A stretch of DNA of 64,000 nt from JAUMBM01 sp964645715 (GCA_964645715.1 CAZYAO010000002.1:62001-126000); one strand, 5' to 3'; numbered from the stretch's first letter, positions 9,005 through 18,309 are shown. Notes: generated by a model from the letters alone, not told the origin. A program made the numbers and translations.

Positions 9005-10108
9005 ATGAGCAGTACACAATTTTATGAATTACGCATAAAGGCCGTCCGTAAAGAAACAACGGAGGCCGTCACGCTTGTATTTGATGTGCCGGAACACCTG
9101 AAGGAGACATTTGTCTATACGCAGGGTCAATACCTGACTTTACGCTTCCATATAAAGGGGCAGGAAGTAAGACGAGCATACTCTATGTGTTCTAGCCCGT
9201 TAGAACCTGATCCGGCAGTTACGGTCAAACGAGTCCGCGGTGGTTTGGTATCCAATTTTATCAACGATCATGTGGATGAAGGCTACATGGTAGAGGTAAT
9301 GCCCCCTCAAGGGCGGTTTTTTACCCCGCTCAAACCCGAGCAACGAAAGGATTACTACTTGATTGGAGCAGGCTCGGGTATCACTCCGCTTATGAGTATC
9401 CTGAAAACGATACTTGAGGAGGAACCACAAAGTACGGTCAACCTGTTGTACGGCAACCGAAGTGAAGACAGTATTCTTTTCAAGGAGGAGCTGGATCGTC
9501 TGGCGGCGCGCTACGAAGATCAGTTTTTCCTTCAGCACATTCTAAGCCAGCCCAAACGCGAAAAACCATCGGGAATTGCGGGTTGGTTTGGTAAGGGTAC
9601 GAGTAGCTGGACAGGCTGGGTAGGGCGTATAGATCGCACTGTGATGGCGCGATTTATGGCGGCACATCCTCAGCGTGCCAAGGAGGCAGTTTTTTTTATA
9701 TGTGGGCCCGGCGAGATGATTGATGTTGTTGAACTGGCTTTGCAAGGGCATGGGGTTGATAAAAAAGCAGTGCATACGGAACGGTTTGTGACGGCAGCCC
9801 CTGCGACAGGGGAGGTACATACAGACGTAGCGAATGCCTCTGTTGTGGTACACCTTCATGCCGATGTTTACAAATTTGAGCTTGCGGTGGGTAAAACCAT
9901 TTTGGACGGGTTGCTAGACAAAAAAATTGAAGTGCCCTACTCCTGTACTTCAGGTGCCTGTTCAACCTGTATGGCAAAGATCAATAAAGGGACAGCGCGT
10001 ATGGACGCCTGTTACGGACTCGACGAAAGTGAGGTGGCGCAAGGGTACATACTGACCTGTCAGGCCCACCCTACTTCTCCGGAGCTTGAGATTACCTTCG
10101 ACCTATAA
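9005..10108 (+). CDS. Ferredoxin reductase with FAD, NAD(P) and 2Fe-2S domains (PaaE-like)
   Basis: A 367-residue electron-transfer protein. The FAD-binding barrel carries RAYSMCSSP (RxYS motif), the nucleotide domain GAGSGITPLMSIL and a FFICGPGEM loop, and the C-terminus is a plant-type [2Fe-2S] domain with PYSCTSGACSTCMAKI and a distal TCQAHP. This order matches PaaE of phenylacetyl-CoA epoxidase and reductases feeding di-iron oxygenases or desaturases. No paaABCD genes are present here, so a phenylacetate role is not supported locally. The closest oxygenase is the divergent alkB, making this a candidate electron donor for it (inference). The start is the ATG at 9005. Confidence 0.85.
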   Translation: MSSTQFYELRIKAVRKETTEAVTLVFDVPEHLKETFVYTQGQYLTLRFHIKGQEVRRAYSMCSSPLEPDPAVTVKRVRGGLVSNFINDHVDEGYMVEVMPPQGRFFTPLKPEQRKDYYLIGAGSGITPLMSILKTILEEEPQSTVNLLYGNRSEDSILFKEELDRLAARYEDQFFLQHILSQPKREKPSGIAGWFGKGTSSWTGWVGRIDRTVMARFMAAHPQRAKEAVFFICGPGEMIDVVELALQGHGVDKKAVHTERFVTAAPATGEVHTDVANASVVVHLHADVYKFELAVGKTILDGLLDKKIEVPYSCTSGACSTCMAKINKGTARMDACYGLDESEVAQGYILTCQAHPTSPELEITFDL

Positions 10109-10129
10109 TTGCAATATTTGCTACTTTTG
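10097..10129 (+). promoter_or_regulatory. Candidate promoter of pheS
   Basis: TACTTTTG at 10122-10129 is a perfect TAnnTTTG box; a TTCG at 10097-10100, 21 bases upstream, is a weak -33 partner. The start codon follows 20 bases later. Confidence 0.4.
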
Positions 10130-10148
10130 ACCGGTTAAAAGAATAGTC

Positions 10149-11186
10149 ATGTCGACAACCGCATTTGATACAGTCAAAGCGCTCATCGCCGAAATAGCTT
10201 CGGCTTCGCCGAAATCTGCAGAAGAGCTGGAACAGTTTCGCATTCGTTATCTGGGCTCCAAGAATATCATCAAACCATTGATGGGCGAGATCCGGACGGT
10301 ACCCAACGAACTGAAGAAGGAGTATGGTCAGCTGCTAAACGAGGCCAAGGGTAAAGCGGAAGAGAAATTTGAATCCCTGAAAGACCAATTCGATCAGGGC
10401 AGTCAGCCGGCATCAGCCGGGCAGCAGGACCTTAGTGCACCCGGAGAGCCTGTAGCATTGGGTGCGCGCCACCCTATTGCCGCCACCATGAACAGGCTCA
10501 TTCGAATCTTCGAGCGCATAGGCTTTGTGGTAGCGGAAGGACCAGAGATTGAGGATGACTGGCACAACTTCACCGCGCTTAACACGCCCGACGATCACCC
10601 GGCTCGGGATATGCAGGATACGTATTATTTGAAGAACAGTACGCACATGTTGTTGCGTACACACACCTCCTCGGTGCAGGCACGCGTGATGAAGTCGCAA
10701 AAGCCCCCCATCCGGATTATCGCTCCAGGCAGGGTATACCGCAATGAGACAATCTCCGCCCGCTCCCATGCACAGTTTCACCAAATTGAAGGATTGTACA
10801 TCGACGAGGGTGTTTCTTTTGCAGACATGCAGCAGACCCTGTACTACTTTGCCCGTGAAATGTACGGACCGGATACGCGCATTCGCCTGCGGCCATCTTT
10901 TTTTCCGTTTACGGAACCCAGTGCCGAAATGGATGTGACTTGCTTCATCTGCAGTGGTAAGGGCTGTAATATTTGTAAACACACAGGCTGGGTAGAAATA
11001 CTGGGCTGTGGCATGGTAGATCCGGAGGTGCTTAATCGCTGTGGTATTGACAGTGAAAAATACACAGGCTATGCCTTTGGTATGGGTATTGAGCGACAGG
11101 CCATGATGCGCTACAATATCACCGATATTCGTCTGATGTTTGAAAATGATATTCGGTTCCTGCGCCAATTTTCGTCTATTTCTTAA
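10149..11186 (+). CDS. pheS: Phenylalanyl-tRNA synthetase alpha subunit
   Basis: PheS is the catalytic subunit of the (alpha-beta)2 enzyme that charges tRNA-Phe. The 345-residue protein has an N-terminal coiled-coil arm (about residues 1-90) and a class II core: GRVYRNETISARSHAQFHQIEG (motif 2 region), PSFFPFTEPSAEMDV, a Cys-rich CxxCxGKGCxxC segment typical of the subunit, and GFGMG-like AFGMGIERQAM (motif 3). pheT is not in this window, so the subunits are encoded apart. hisS begins 12 bases after the stop codon. Confidence 0.97.
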   Translation: MSTTAFDTVKALIAEIASASPKSAEELEQFRIRYLGSKNIIKPLMGEIRTVPNELKKEYGQLLNEAKGKAEEKFESLKDQFDQGSQPASAGQQDLSAPGEPVALGARHPIAATMNRLIRIFERIGFVVAEGPEIEDDWHNFTALNTPDDHPARDMQDTYYLKNSTHMLLRTHTSSVQARVMKSQKPPIRIIAPGRVYRNETISARSHAQFHQIEGLYIDEGVSFADMQQTLYYFAREMYGPDTRIRLRPSFFPFTEPSAEMDVTCFICSGKGCNICKHTGWVEILGCGMVDPEVLNRCGIDSEKYTGYAFGMGIERQAMMRYNITDIRLMFENDIRFLRQFSSIS

Positions 11187-11198
11187 TCCTTGCTTTTC

Positions 11199-12554
11199 AT
11201 GCAAATAGGTATTCCGGAAGGGACGCGGGATTTCAGCCCCGCCCAGGTAGTCAGACGCAACTATATATTTGATACCATACGCAGCGTCTTTGTCAAGTAT
11301 GGTTTCCAGCCGCTGGAGACACCAGCCATGGAGCGGCTGGATACGCTCACGGGCAAATATGGAGAAGAGGGCGATCGACTGCTGTTCAAAATCTTGAACA
11401 ATGGCAATTATCTGGCCGATGTGCCGGCTGATATGCTGGAGAAACGGGATTCTTCCGGCCTTACTTCACACATCTCCCGGCGTGGGCTGCGGTATGACCT
11501 TACGGTTCCTTTTGCCCGCTATGTATCTATGCATTTCAATGAACTGGCTTTTCCTTTCAAGCGGTATCAGATTCAGCCGGTGTGGCGGGCTGACAGGCCT
11601 CAGCGAGGCCGATACAGGGAATTTTACCAGTGTGATGTAGATGTGGTGGGGGCCAATGCACTCATGCATGAGGCAGAGCTTGTACAGATTTATGATGAGG
11701 TATTTGCTGCACTGGGCCTTGGGGTTGTCATTCGTATCAACAACCGCAAAATTTTGGCTGGCATGGCAGAAGTTGCCGGTATTGCCGACCAATTGTCCAT
11801 GATGACAGTAGCCATAGACAAGCTTGATAAGACAGGTATAGCGGGCGTGAAAGAAGAACTTGCGCGCCGTGCTATTCCTGCGGACGCCGTCACACGAATA
11901 GAGTCGCTGCTGGCGGTCAGTTCGCTGGATGAACTGAGGGGGGCTTTTGCCGATAGCACCTTGGGCTTGCAGGGAATTGAGGAAGTGGAAGAAGTAATGG
12001 ACTATCTGGCGGATTACCCGGCCAGCAATGTGGTGAAATTTGATATTAGCCTGGCGCGAGGGCTTGACTATTATACAGGGTGTATTTTTGAAGTGGTGGT
12101 CGACGCACAGCGTCACCCGGATCTTAAAATGGGGAGTATCGGAGGGGGCGGTCGCTATGATAACCTCACAGGCATCTTTGGAAGGCCCGGTTTGTCGGGT
12201 GTTGGGGTGTCTTTTGGCGCAGAGCGCATCTACGATTTATTGGAAGAAAGCGGCCTTTTTCCTGCAGAAGATCCTGCCGCGCTTAAAATGTTATTACTGG
12301 CTTTTGACGAAACGTCACATCGCTTCGCTTTCCGTTGTTTGCGGGATATACGTAGGGCGGGCATCAATGCAGATCTGTATCCAACAGCTGAAAAGCCCAA
12401 AAAACTGATGAAGTATGCCAATGCGCGGCAGGTGCCATTCGTTGTGCTGATAGGAGAAGAGGAGTGCCAAAGCGGAATGCTCAGTGTAAAAAATATGCTG
12501 AGTGGCGAGCAGTCAAAAATGTCCCTGCAGGATGTAGTGGCTGCGTTCTCCTGA
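11199..12554 (+). CDS. hisS: Histidyl-tRNA synthetase
   Basis: HisS charges tRNA-His in the cytoplasm. The 451-residue class II enzyme shows GTRDFSP at the N-terminus, motif 2 RADRPQRGRYREFYQCD, the histidine-binding RGLDYYTG and the C-terminal anticodon-binding domain from about residue 350. ATG at 11199 gives the normal MQIGIPEGTRDF start; the longer frame from TTG at 11190 is not needed. It probably shares a transcript with pheS. A structured RNA and strong terminator lie from 12637 to 12751. Confidence 0.97.
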   Translation: MQIGIPEGTRDFSPAQVVRRNYIFDTIRSVFVKYGFQPLETPAMERLDTLTGKYGEEGDRLLFKILNNGNYLADVPADMLEKRDSSGLTSHISRRGLRYDLTVPFARYVSMHFNELAFPFKRYQIQPVWRADRPQRGRYREFYQCDVDVVGANALMHEAELVQIYDEVFAALGLGVVIRINNRKILAGMAEVAGIADQLSMMTVAIDKLDKTGIAGVKEELARRAIPADAVTRIESLLAVSSLDELRGAFADSTLGLQGIEEVEEVMDYLADYPASNVVKFDISLARGLDYYTGCIFEVVVDAQRHPDLKMGSIGGGGRYDNLTGIFGRPGLSGVGVSFGAERIYDLLEESGLFPAEDPAALKMLLLAFDETSHRFAFRCLRDIRRAGINADLYPTAEKPKKLMKYANARQVPFVVLIGEEECQSGMLSVKNMLSGEQSKMSLQDVVAAFS

Positions 12555-12636
12555 AATTACCGGACTTGTTCGGTACAGGGGTCGTTCACTGCAATGGAGG
12601 GGCTTTTCACATATAAAATGCTAAATAAACGTTAAA

Positions 12637-12751
12637 ACAAAACGGCAAAGGCAACTAAGTTGCCCCCAATATCGTCTCTGAGATATAAGTGTTTTTTCAT
12701 ACGAGTCCGTTTTGTGAAAGTTGCCTTGTTTATCACAGGGCAACTTTTTTT
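12637..12751 (+). ncRNA. Candidate structured RNA ending in an intrinsic terminator
   Basis: Helix P1 pairs ACAAAACGG (12637-12645) with CCGTTTTGT (12707-12715). Inside it lie P2, GGCAAC/GTTGCC (12650-12655 with 12659-12664, loop TAA), and P3, ATATC/GATAT (12669-12673 with 12682-12686). The terminator stem (12717-12747) begins 2 bases after P1. The P2 arms and terminator arms are the same sequence and its complement, so they can exchange partners. This looks like an attenuator/riboswitch layout or a small RNA. No known class was recognised, and the function is unknown. Confidence 0.5.
12717..12751 (+). terminator. Intrinsic terminator behind hisS
   Basis: AAAGTTGCC (12717-12725) pairs with GGCAACTTT (12739-12747) across a 13-base loop, and seven T residues run from 12745 to 12751. 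Confidence 0.85.
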
Positions 12752-12875
12752 ATACCCACTTCTACAGGGTGGAGTAAGCTAGCTGTCTGGCTGAAATGAT
12801 GGGTTGTCTGATATCATTTTCAACTTCAATGTACAAAATGTCAGTCATTTGGCAGTGGATGTGCCCGGATTAACT

Positions 12876-12883
12876 TACTTTTG
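12876..12883 (+). promoter_or_regulatory. Promoter -7 box for the Omp28-like gene
   Basis: TACTTTTG matches TAnnTTTG; a TTTG lies at 12848-12851, 24 bases upstream, slightly long. The box overlaps the 5' end of the longest reading frame, which supports the downstream ATG at 12917 as the start. Confidence 0.45.
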
Positions 12884-12916
12884 CCGGGAGGCCTAAAGGC
12901 TTTGTTCCACAAAATT

Positions 12917-14743
12917 ATGCGGCATTACTTCGTCTTTCAATTATTTTTTACTGCCTGTATCCTCCTTGTACAGTCTGCGCGTGCACAGACGATTGTGAGT
13001 ACGCTGCCGCAGAACCAAAATGTCATCCTGGAAGAGTTTGGGGGAATCAACTGCGTTTACTGCCCCGAAGGTCATGCGATATCGGCTGCTGTGGCCGCTA
13101 ATCATATCAACAGAGTTGTATTGCTCAATTACCACACGGGGCCTTATGCTCAACCAGGTTCGGGTGAACCTGATTTGCGCTCGCCTTTTGGAGCGGACAT
13201 AAAGTTGCAGACAGGCCTGACAGGGTATCCCGCAGCCACTATCAATCGGCGCGTATTTCCAGGAATGGAACAAGGGAACCCAGGGACAACGGCTTTGGGC
13301 AGAGAGCACTGGGCTGAAGCCGCACAGGAAGTGCTTGAGCAACCGTCACCCGTAAACATTGCAGCCACAGCAACGCTCAATGTTGCCAGCAGAGAGTTGT
13401 CGCTATTTGTTGAGTATTATTACACAGGCAGTACCGCTGAAATATACAATTGGCTGCATGTAGCTGTACTGCAGAATCACATACTGGGGCCACAACTGGG
13501 CGGTAATCAGGGTGATTACTACCCACACCAGCAGGTAGTGCGCGATTATCTGACGGGTCAATGGGGGGAACTAATCTCAAACCCCGTCGCCGGGCAGCTG
13601 GGAAGTCGTTCTTTTACGGTTGTACTACCTGAATTTTACCAAAATGTGGCTGTTGACCCTGCCAATATAGAGCTGGCGATATTTATTTCTGAAACAAGGC
13701 AACAAGTTATCAACGGTATTAGGGTTAGACCGCTCCTGATGTCGCCCTACACCCTGGATGCACGGTTGTTGGCGGTCATTACAGAGCCTGTGATCTGCGG
13801 TGAGGGAGTTTCTGCCGTGGTCAAACTCAGAAACGATGGTCAGCAGCCGATAGACAATCTGTCGGTCACCTACGGGCTTGATGGAGGGGCGACGGATTCA
13901 CTGAACTGGCAGGGTAATCTGCAGCCATTTGAGGTAGCCGAATTTGTGCTGCCTCCTCTGCCGATTGAAGCGGAAGGCAATCAGGGGCTTTATGTCATTC
14001 TTGAAAATCCTAATGGACAGGCAGATAACAACCCGGTAAACAACCAGCGGACGAGCACTTTCCGCACAGCGGGGATTTCTGTACAACAGGCAGTAAGACT
14101 GGATCTAAGGACAGACGACTATGGGTACGAAACGTACTGGGAAATTACAGACGAAGCGGGTACTGTGTGGGCGAGTGGGGGTAATCAGCTGGTGGGTCAA
14201 AACGGGGGTGGCCTCAGAATAGCAGCACCTTCTAATCCCGGTGCTTATGGCAATAATCAATTTGTCAGTGAGGTTATTTCGCTGCCTGCCGATGGCTGTT
14301 ATATACTGCGCTTGCTAGATGATTTTGGCGATGGTATGTGCTGTGATTACGGCAATGGTTTTTTTCGACTGCGTCAGCAAGGAGGTGCTGTGCTAATTTA
14401 CGGCAACGCATTTGGTTCTGAAGAGAGGCAGCCTTTCAGGGTGCGCACGCCTGTTGTGTCTGTGGGTGAGCCATTGGGTGCACTTGTGCAAGCGCTTACA
14501 GTATATCCCAATCCGCTACGGTCGGGTGATCGGCTGATGCTTGCTGATGTTCCGGAGGTACTTCTACCGGTTCATTGGGAATTGATCAGTGCTTCCGGCA
14601 GAAGAGTTGCTGAAGGGGATCTGTATAATGTGTCAGCATCGATACCGACAACATTACTTCCGCCTGGATATTACTACCTGAGGATTAGCGGGGAGCGGGG
14701 TAGTTTGGGGCACTACCCTGTACGGGTCTTGCCAAGCCGCTAG
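12917..14743 (+). CDS. Omp28-like T9SS-sorted protein with thioredoxin-like CxxC motif
   Basis: A 608-residue exported protein. After a signal peptide ending QSARAQ comes EEFGGINCVYCPEGH, the CxxC segment of the thioredoxin-like Omp28 family, and PAATINRR further on. The middle contains beta-rich domains, one with the Ca-binding-like DDFGDGMCCDYGNG loop. The C-terminus is a T9SS sorting domain (LTVYPNPLRSGD, GYYYLRIS). It is thus probably secreted or surface-attached; a redox role for the CxxC is possible but unproven. ATG at 12917 is preferred because the candidate promoter at 12876-12883 overlaps the longer start and the signal peptide then begins directly. Confidence 0.75.
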   Translation: MRHYFVFQLFFTACILLVQSARAQTIVSTLPQNQNVILEEFGGINCVYCPEGHAISAAVAANHINRVVLLNYHTGPYAQPGSGEPDLRSPFGADIKLQTGLTGYPAATINRRVFPGMEQGNPGTTALGREHWAEAAQEVLEQPSPVNIAATATLNVASRELSLFVEYYYTGSTAEIYNWLHVAVLQNHILGPQLGGNQGDYYPHQQVVRDYLTGQWGELISNPVAGQLGSRSFTVVLPEFYQNVAVDPANIELAIFISETRQQVINGIRVRPLLMSPYTLDARLLAVITEPVICGEGVSAVVKLRNDGQQPIDNLSVTYGLDGGATDSLNWQGNLQPFEVAEFVLPPLPIEAEGNQGLYVILENPNGQADNNPVNNQRTSTFRTAGISVQQAVRLDLRTDDYGYETYWEITDEAGTVWASGGNQLVGQNGGGLRIAAPSNPGAYGNNQFVSEVISLPADGCYILRLLDDFGDGMCCDYGNGFFRLRQQGGAVLIYGNAFGSEERQPFRVRTPVVSVGEPLGALVQALTVYPNPLRSGDRLMLADVPEVLLPVHWELISASGRRVAEGDLYNVSASIPTTLLPPGYYYLRISGERGSLGHYPVRVLPSR

Positions 14744-14912
14744 AGAAATCGTAAATGTTAAGATGATAAGGTTTTATAAGACAGGTTACAGAATGACTGT
14801 TTTTTTTGTTTGATTTGCAGTATTTATCCGATTTGTGGATTTCCTGCCTGTGCTCAGTCCTTTTCGAGGAGCCATAGAGGCATTATTTGCAAAATGTGAA
14901 AAGAGGAGGAGT

Positions 14913-15680
14913 ATGAAGCCAGCTGTACGGTTTGCCATTGCCCTGTTGTTATTACTTCCATTGTATACCGCACTGGCACAGGTGCCTTTGGTTTTGGAGC
15001 CGGCGGTAGTCCGAAAGCAAATAACAGTTTCACCAGGTGGCACAGTATATGAAGAGATGGGAAAAGTGAGCGTGCGAAATACCACCAGTCGCCAGCTGCG
15101 TGTACGTTGGGATAAGGTCATTGTACGTCTTCCGATGGGCTGGGAAGTATATGTCTGTGACAATAACGCCAGCTATCCACCACATACGAATACCAATTAT
15201 GATCCCTTAAGAGGTATCAACGCGCCCATGGTAATTGAGGCGGGAGGATCTGTTGATTTGTACGTTCATTTTCAATCTCCCGGTAAAGCAGGAGAAGCTA
15301 CTGTTGAGCTGCCTTTGCGGCTGATTGGCGGTGCATCGGGAGAAATTGTACAACGGGCTGTTTTTCACATCAAAATAGAAGAACAACCGCAGCCGTCCGC
15401 ACCTGCGCTACCTGCCATTCGTCCGGCTACACCTATCGGCGTCCGCATTTTTCCCAACCCTGTCGAAGACCGATTTTATATAAGTAATGCTCCCCCACTC
15501 GCCCGTGTAGATTTGCACAATGCCATTGGACGAAAAATTCGGTCATTTGACAGGCCCGATGTAAATTTGGGGCTGGATGTCAGTGATTTGCCGGAGGGTG
15601 TTTATCTCGTAAGTTTGATTGACGAAAGGGGGAAAACCTTGAGGACACTGCGCATGGTGAGGCGAGGATTCAGACCCTGA
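14913..15680 (+). CDS. T9SS-sorted secreted protein of unknown function
   Basis: A 255-residue protein with a signal peptide (LLLLLPLYTALAQ), a beta-sandwich-like middle, a Pro-rich linker (about residues 165-185) and a T9SS sorting domain (VRIFPNPVEDRF, LPEGVYLVSL). GAGGAGGAG just before ATG at 14913 is an unusually good ribosome-binding site for this phylum and fixes the start. The middle shares RW, GW, CDxN and a xVDxYVHxxxxGxxGxA pattern with the truncated protein at 1-549, so both belong to one unnamed paralogous family. No catalytic motif is seen. Confidence 0.7.
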   Translation: MKPAVRFAIALLLLLPLYTALAQVPLVLEPAVVRKQITVSPGGTVYEEMGKVSVRNTTSRQLRVRWDKVIVRLPMGWEVYVCDNNASYPPHTNTNYDPLRGINAPMVIEAGGSVDLYVHFQSPGKAGEATVELPLRLIGGASGEIVQRAVFHIKIEEQPQPSAPALPAIRPATPIGVRIFPNPVEDRFYISNAPPLARVDLHNAIGRKIRSFDRPDVNLGLDVSDLPEGVYLVSLIDERGKTLRTLRMVRRGFRP

Positions 15681-15748
15681 CCGCTTCCTTAATGACAGGC
15701 AAACTATAAGCACACGGACAATTGACTGATGGTATAGCCAATCAATGC

Positions 15749-17527
15749 ATGAAAACAAAGCATGAACGAGACAGAGGTAAGACGGGGGGACTTATCCGGG
15801 GTGCGTTGGTCAGCAGCCAATGGGTACTCATAGGTTTGCTCATCTTCGACTTGGGATTTAATCGCAGTGGAGAGGCGCGGGAACTCATGGGACTGGGCTA
15901 TTTACTCTCGATGCCATTGCTGTTGTTGTTGACACTACTTCGCCTGAGGGTGCTGAGTAAGCAAGATAATAAGGCATTATTGCAGATTAGCGCTATTCTC
16001 CTGACCATCCTGCTACTGCTGAGCTTTGTAAGTGCTTTTTACTTTTCTGGTGGTTGGGATTTCATAGGGGTGCGGGCCCTGAGTATACCGGGGTTGCTGC
16101 TTTACTTTTTTCTGCAGCTTTTGCCTTCTGTGCGCAAATTATACCATGCTTTCTATAATCCTGCCCTGCTATTTATTGCAAGCTTTGCTATCATTACTAT
16201 TTTCGGGGCGATTCTGCTTAAGCTGCCCAAGGCAACCACAACCTCCATTTCATGGGTAGATGCTTTTTTTACGGCCAGCAGCGCTGTGAGTGTGACGGGA
16301 CTGGCGGTGGTGGATACAGGAACCGTATTTACGCGCTTTGGCCAGTGGGTAATCCTGATATTAATTCAGTTTGGAGGACTCGGAGTACTTACGTTTACCA
16401 GCTTTTTTTCCTTCTTTTTCAAAGGAGGGAGTTCTTACCGGGAAGGGCTGTACGTGAAGGATTTTTTGAGCTCAGACAACTTGTCAAACGTTTTAAAATT
16501 GGCCGTCAAAATTGTTGTTTTTACCTTGAGTATTGAACTGTTGGGGATGCTGGGTATTTGGTGGTTTACATCGGATGTACAAAAAGACACGGCATTGGGA
16601 GATCAGCTGTTTTTTTCTTTCTTTCACGCTGTTTCGGCCTTCTGCAATGCTGGTTTCTCCTCGCTTTCGGCAGGTCTCTACGATCCTGCCTACCGGTTTT
16701 TATACGGATTCCACTGGATTGTCGCCAGCCTGCTGATATTGGGCGGTCTGGGTTTCAACATCGTTTTCAATTTTGTAGAATATGTAAAAGTATTTTCGGG
16801 AAAAATCGGTCGGTGGGTACAGTCGGGTGGACATCTGGTCAAACCGGTACGTGTGATCACACTGAATGCTTACTTGGTATTAGTCACAACGGCCATCCTG
16901 CTCATAGGTGGCACCCTGCTGATGTACCTCTTTGAAAAAGACAACATATTGGCAGAGCACGGTAGCTGGTGGGGAAAATTTACAACAGCCTTTTTTTGTG
17001 CGGCTACGCCGAGGACAGCGGGCTTCAATTCATTTGATATGATGGCGCTTTCAACGCCAACTGTGTTGCTTATGTTGTTGTTGATGTGGATTGGGGCCTC
17101 ACCCGCTTCAACGGGAGGTGGTATCAAGACAAGTACCTTTGCGATTTCTATGCTCAATATTCTGGCGGTTGCCCGGGGGCGTCATTTTTTGGAATTAAAG
17201 AACAGAGAAATTGCAGATGCTTCAGTAAAGAGGGCTTTTGCCATTATCAGTATCTCACTATTGGTCATCGGCTTGGCTGTTTTTCTCGTCTCTTGGTTTG
17301 AACCGGGCAAGGAACTAATGCCGATTGCCTTTGAGTGCTTTTCTGCTTACAGTACCGTGGGTCTGAGCCTTGGGCTCACTACCCAGCTGAGCGACGCGAG
17401 CAAAATCACCATTATGCTGGTCATGTTTGTCGGGCGTATTGGTACATTGAACTTACTGATTGGCCTCATGCGACAGCTCAATGGGCGTCATTATCAATAT
17501 CCACAGGAGAATATTCTGATCAACTAG
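15749..17527 (+). CDS. trkH: TrkH/KtrB-type potassium uptake channel subunit
   Basis: The 592-residue inner-membrane protein forms the K+-translocating pore. All four pore-loop filters can be read: SAVSVTGL, SAFCNAGFS, TPRTAGFNS and SAYSTVGLS, each with the family Gly. About 5 hydrophobic segments precede the first filter, more than in the shortest KtrB proteins. ATG at 15749 was taken; a TTG 27 bases upstream is less likely. The regulatory subunit gene starts 17 bases after its stop codon, forming a two-gene operon. Confidence 0.93.
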   Translation: MKTKHERDRGKTGGLIRGALVSSQWVLIGLLIFDLGFNRSGEARELMGLGYLLSMPLLLLLTLLRLRVLSKQDNKALLQISAILLTILLLLSFVSAFYFSGGWDFIGVRALSIPGLLLYFFLQLLPSVRKLYHAFYNPALLFIASFAIITIFGAILLKLPKATTTSISWVDAFFTASSAVSVTGLAVVDTGTVFTRFGQWVILILIQFGGLGVLTFTSFFSFFFKGGSSYREGLYVKDFLSSDNLSNVLKLAVKIVVFTLSIELLGMLGIWWFTSDVQKDTALGDQLFFSFFHAVSAFCNAGFSSLSAGLYDPAYRFLYGFHWIVASLLILGGLGFNIVFNFVEYVKVFSGKIGRWVQSGGHLVKPVRVITLNAYLVLVTTAILLIGGTLLMYLFEKDNILAEHGSWWGKFTTAFFCAATPRTAGFNSFDMMALSTPTVLLMLLLMWIGASPASTGGGIKTSTFAISMLNILAVARGRHFLELKNREIADASVKRAFAIISISLLVIGLAVFLVSWFEPGKELMPIAFECFSAYSTVGLSLGLTTQLSDASKITIMLVMFVGRIGTLNLLIGLMRQLNGRHYQYPQENILIN

Positions 17528-17544
17528 CAAAATTTATCGCCGTC

Positions 17545-18231
17545 ATGAAGATACTGATTTTTGGTCTCGGCAACTTCGGCCACCCATTGGCGATCAACCT
17601 GACAGAAACAGGCAATGAGGTTATTGGGATTGATTTGAAAATGGACAAGGTTGAGCGGCTGCGCGATAAGATTGCGCATGTAGTGTGTATGGATTCTACC
17701 AACGAGCTGGCATTTCAGGCGCTGCCTATCAAGGAAACAGATCTGGCCATTGTGGCTATTGGTGAAAATGAGGGCGCCGCCATTATCACGACAGCCATCC
17801 TCAAGAAACTCAATGTTTCCAACATTATTAGCCGCTCGCTGTCGCCTATCCACGACACCGTATTACAGGCGATGGGCGTAGATCAGATCATTCACCCCGA
17901 GCAGGAAGCGGCCGACAGGCTCACACGTAAGATTAACTTCCGAAATGTCATTGATAATTTCAAAATCGACGACAGCTACTCTGTGTCAGAAGTTAAAGTC
18001 CTGCCTGCATTCGTGGATAAACAGCTTTCGGAGGTCCAGTTTCGATCTGTATATAACCTGAACATTGTCACCATCATTCGAAATACCGAGCGCACAGGAT
18101 TGCTCGGGCGCAAAATTCATGTTCGCGAGTCACTGGGAGTACCCAAGCCGGAGACACGACTTCAGCCGGAGGATATACTCGTTGTCTTCGGTCAGGATAG
18201 GCACATCCGTCAATATTGTGAGCAAGAATAG
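17545..18231 (+). CDS. trkA: TrkA/KtrA-type potassium channel regulator
   Basis: A 228-residue cytoplasmic RCK protein that gates the Trk/Ktr channel in response to nucleotides. It starts with the Rossmann motif GLGNFGHPLA, has GIDLKMDKVE after strand 2 and ends with a TrkA-C domain (about residues 140-225). The length fits a single RCK unit, as in KtrA, rather than the double-unit E. coli TrkA. ATG at 17545 removes a long upstream extension lying inside trkH. Confidence 0.93.
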   Translation: MKILIFGLGNFGHPLAINLTETGNEVIGIDLKMDKVERLRDKIAHVVCMDSTNELAFQALPIKETDLAIVAIGENEGAAIITTAILKKLNVSNIISRSLSPIHDTVLQAMGVDQIIHPEQEAADRLTRKINFRNVIDNFKIDDSYSVSEVKVLPAFVDKQLSEVQFRSVYNLNIVTIIRNTERTGLLGRKIHVRESLGVPKPETRLQPEDILVVFGQDRHIRQYCEQE

Positions 18232-18309
18232 ATTGCATCAGCAGTGGTTATTGGATGCCGGCATACTTATGCCATCGGTAGTTCGGCAGCATCAAACAGT
18301 CATATAGTT

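Larger units (their letters stand above)
12555..12916. other. Intergenic region hisS / Omp28-like gene
   Basis: About 360 bases. It holds the structured RNA and terminator (12637-12751) and a promoter-like TACTTTTG at 12876. Nothing else was recognised between 12752 and 12875. Confidence 0.5.

Noticed and set aside
12661..12690. CTGAGATA in the RNA behind hisS recalls the CUGAGA of the TPP riboswitch.
   Set aside because: The other conserved TPP blocks (ACC...GAACCUGAU and the GCG...GGGA end) are absent, and the helices are arranged differently.
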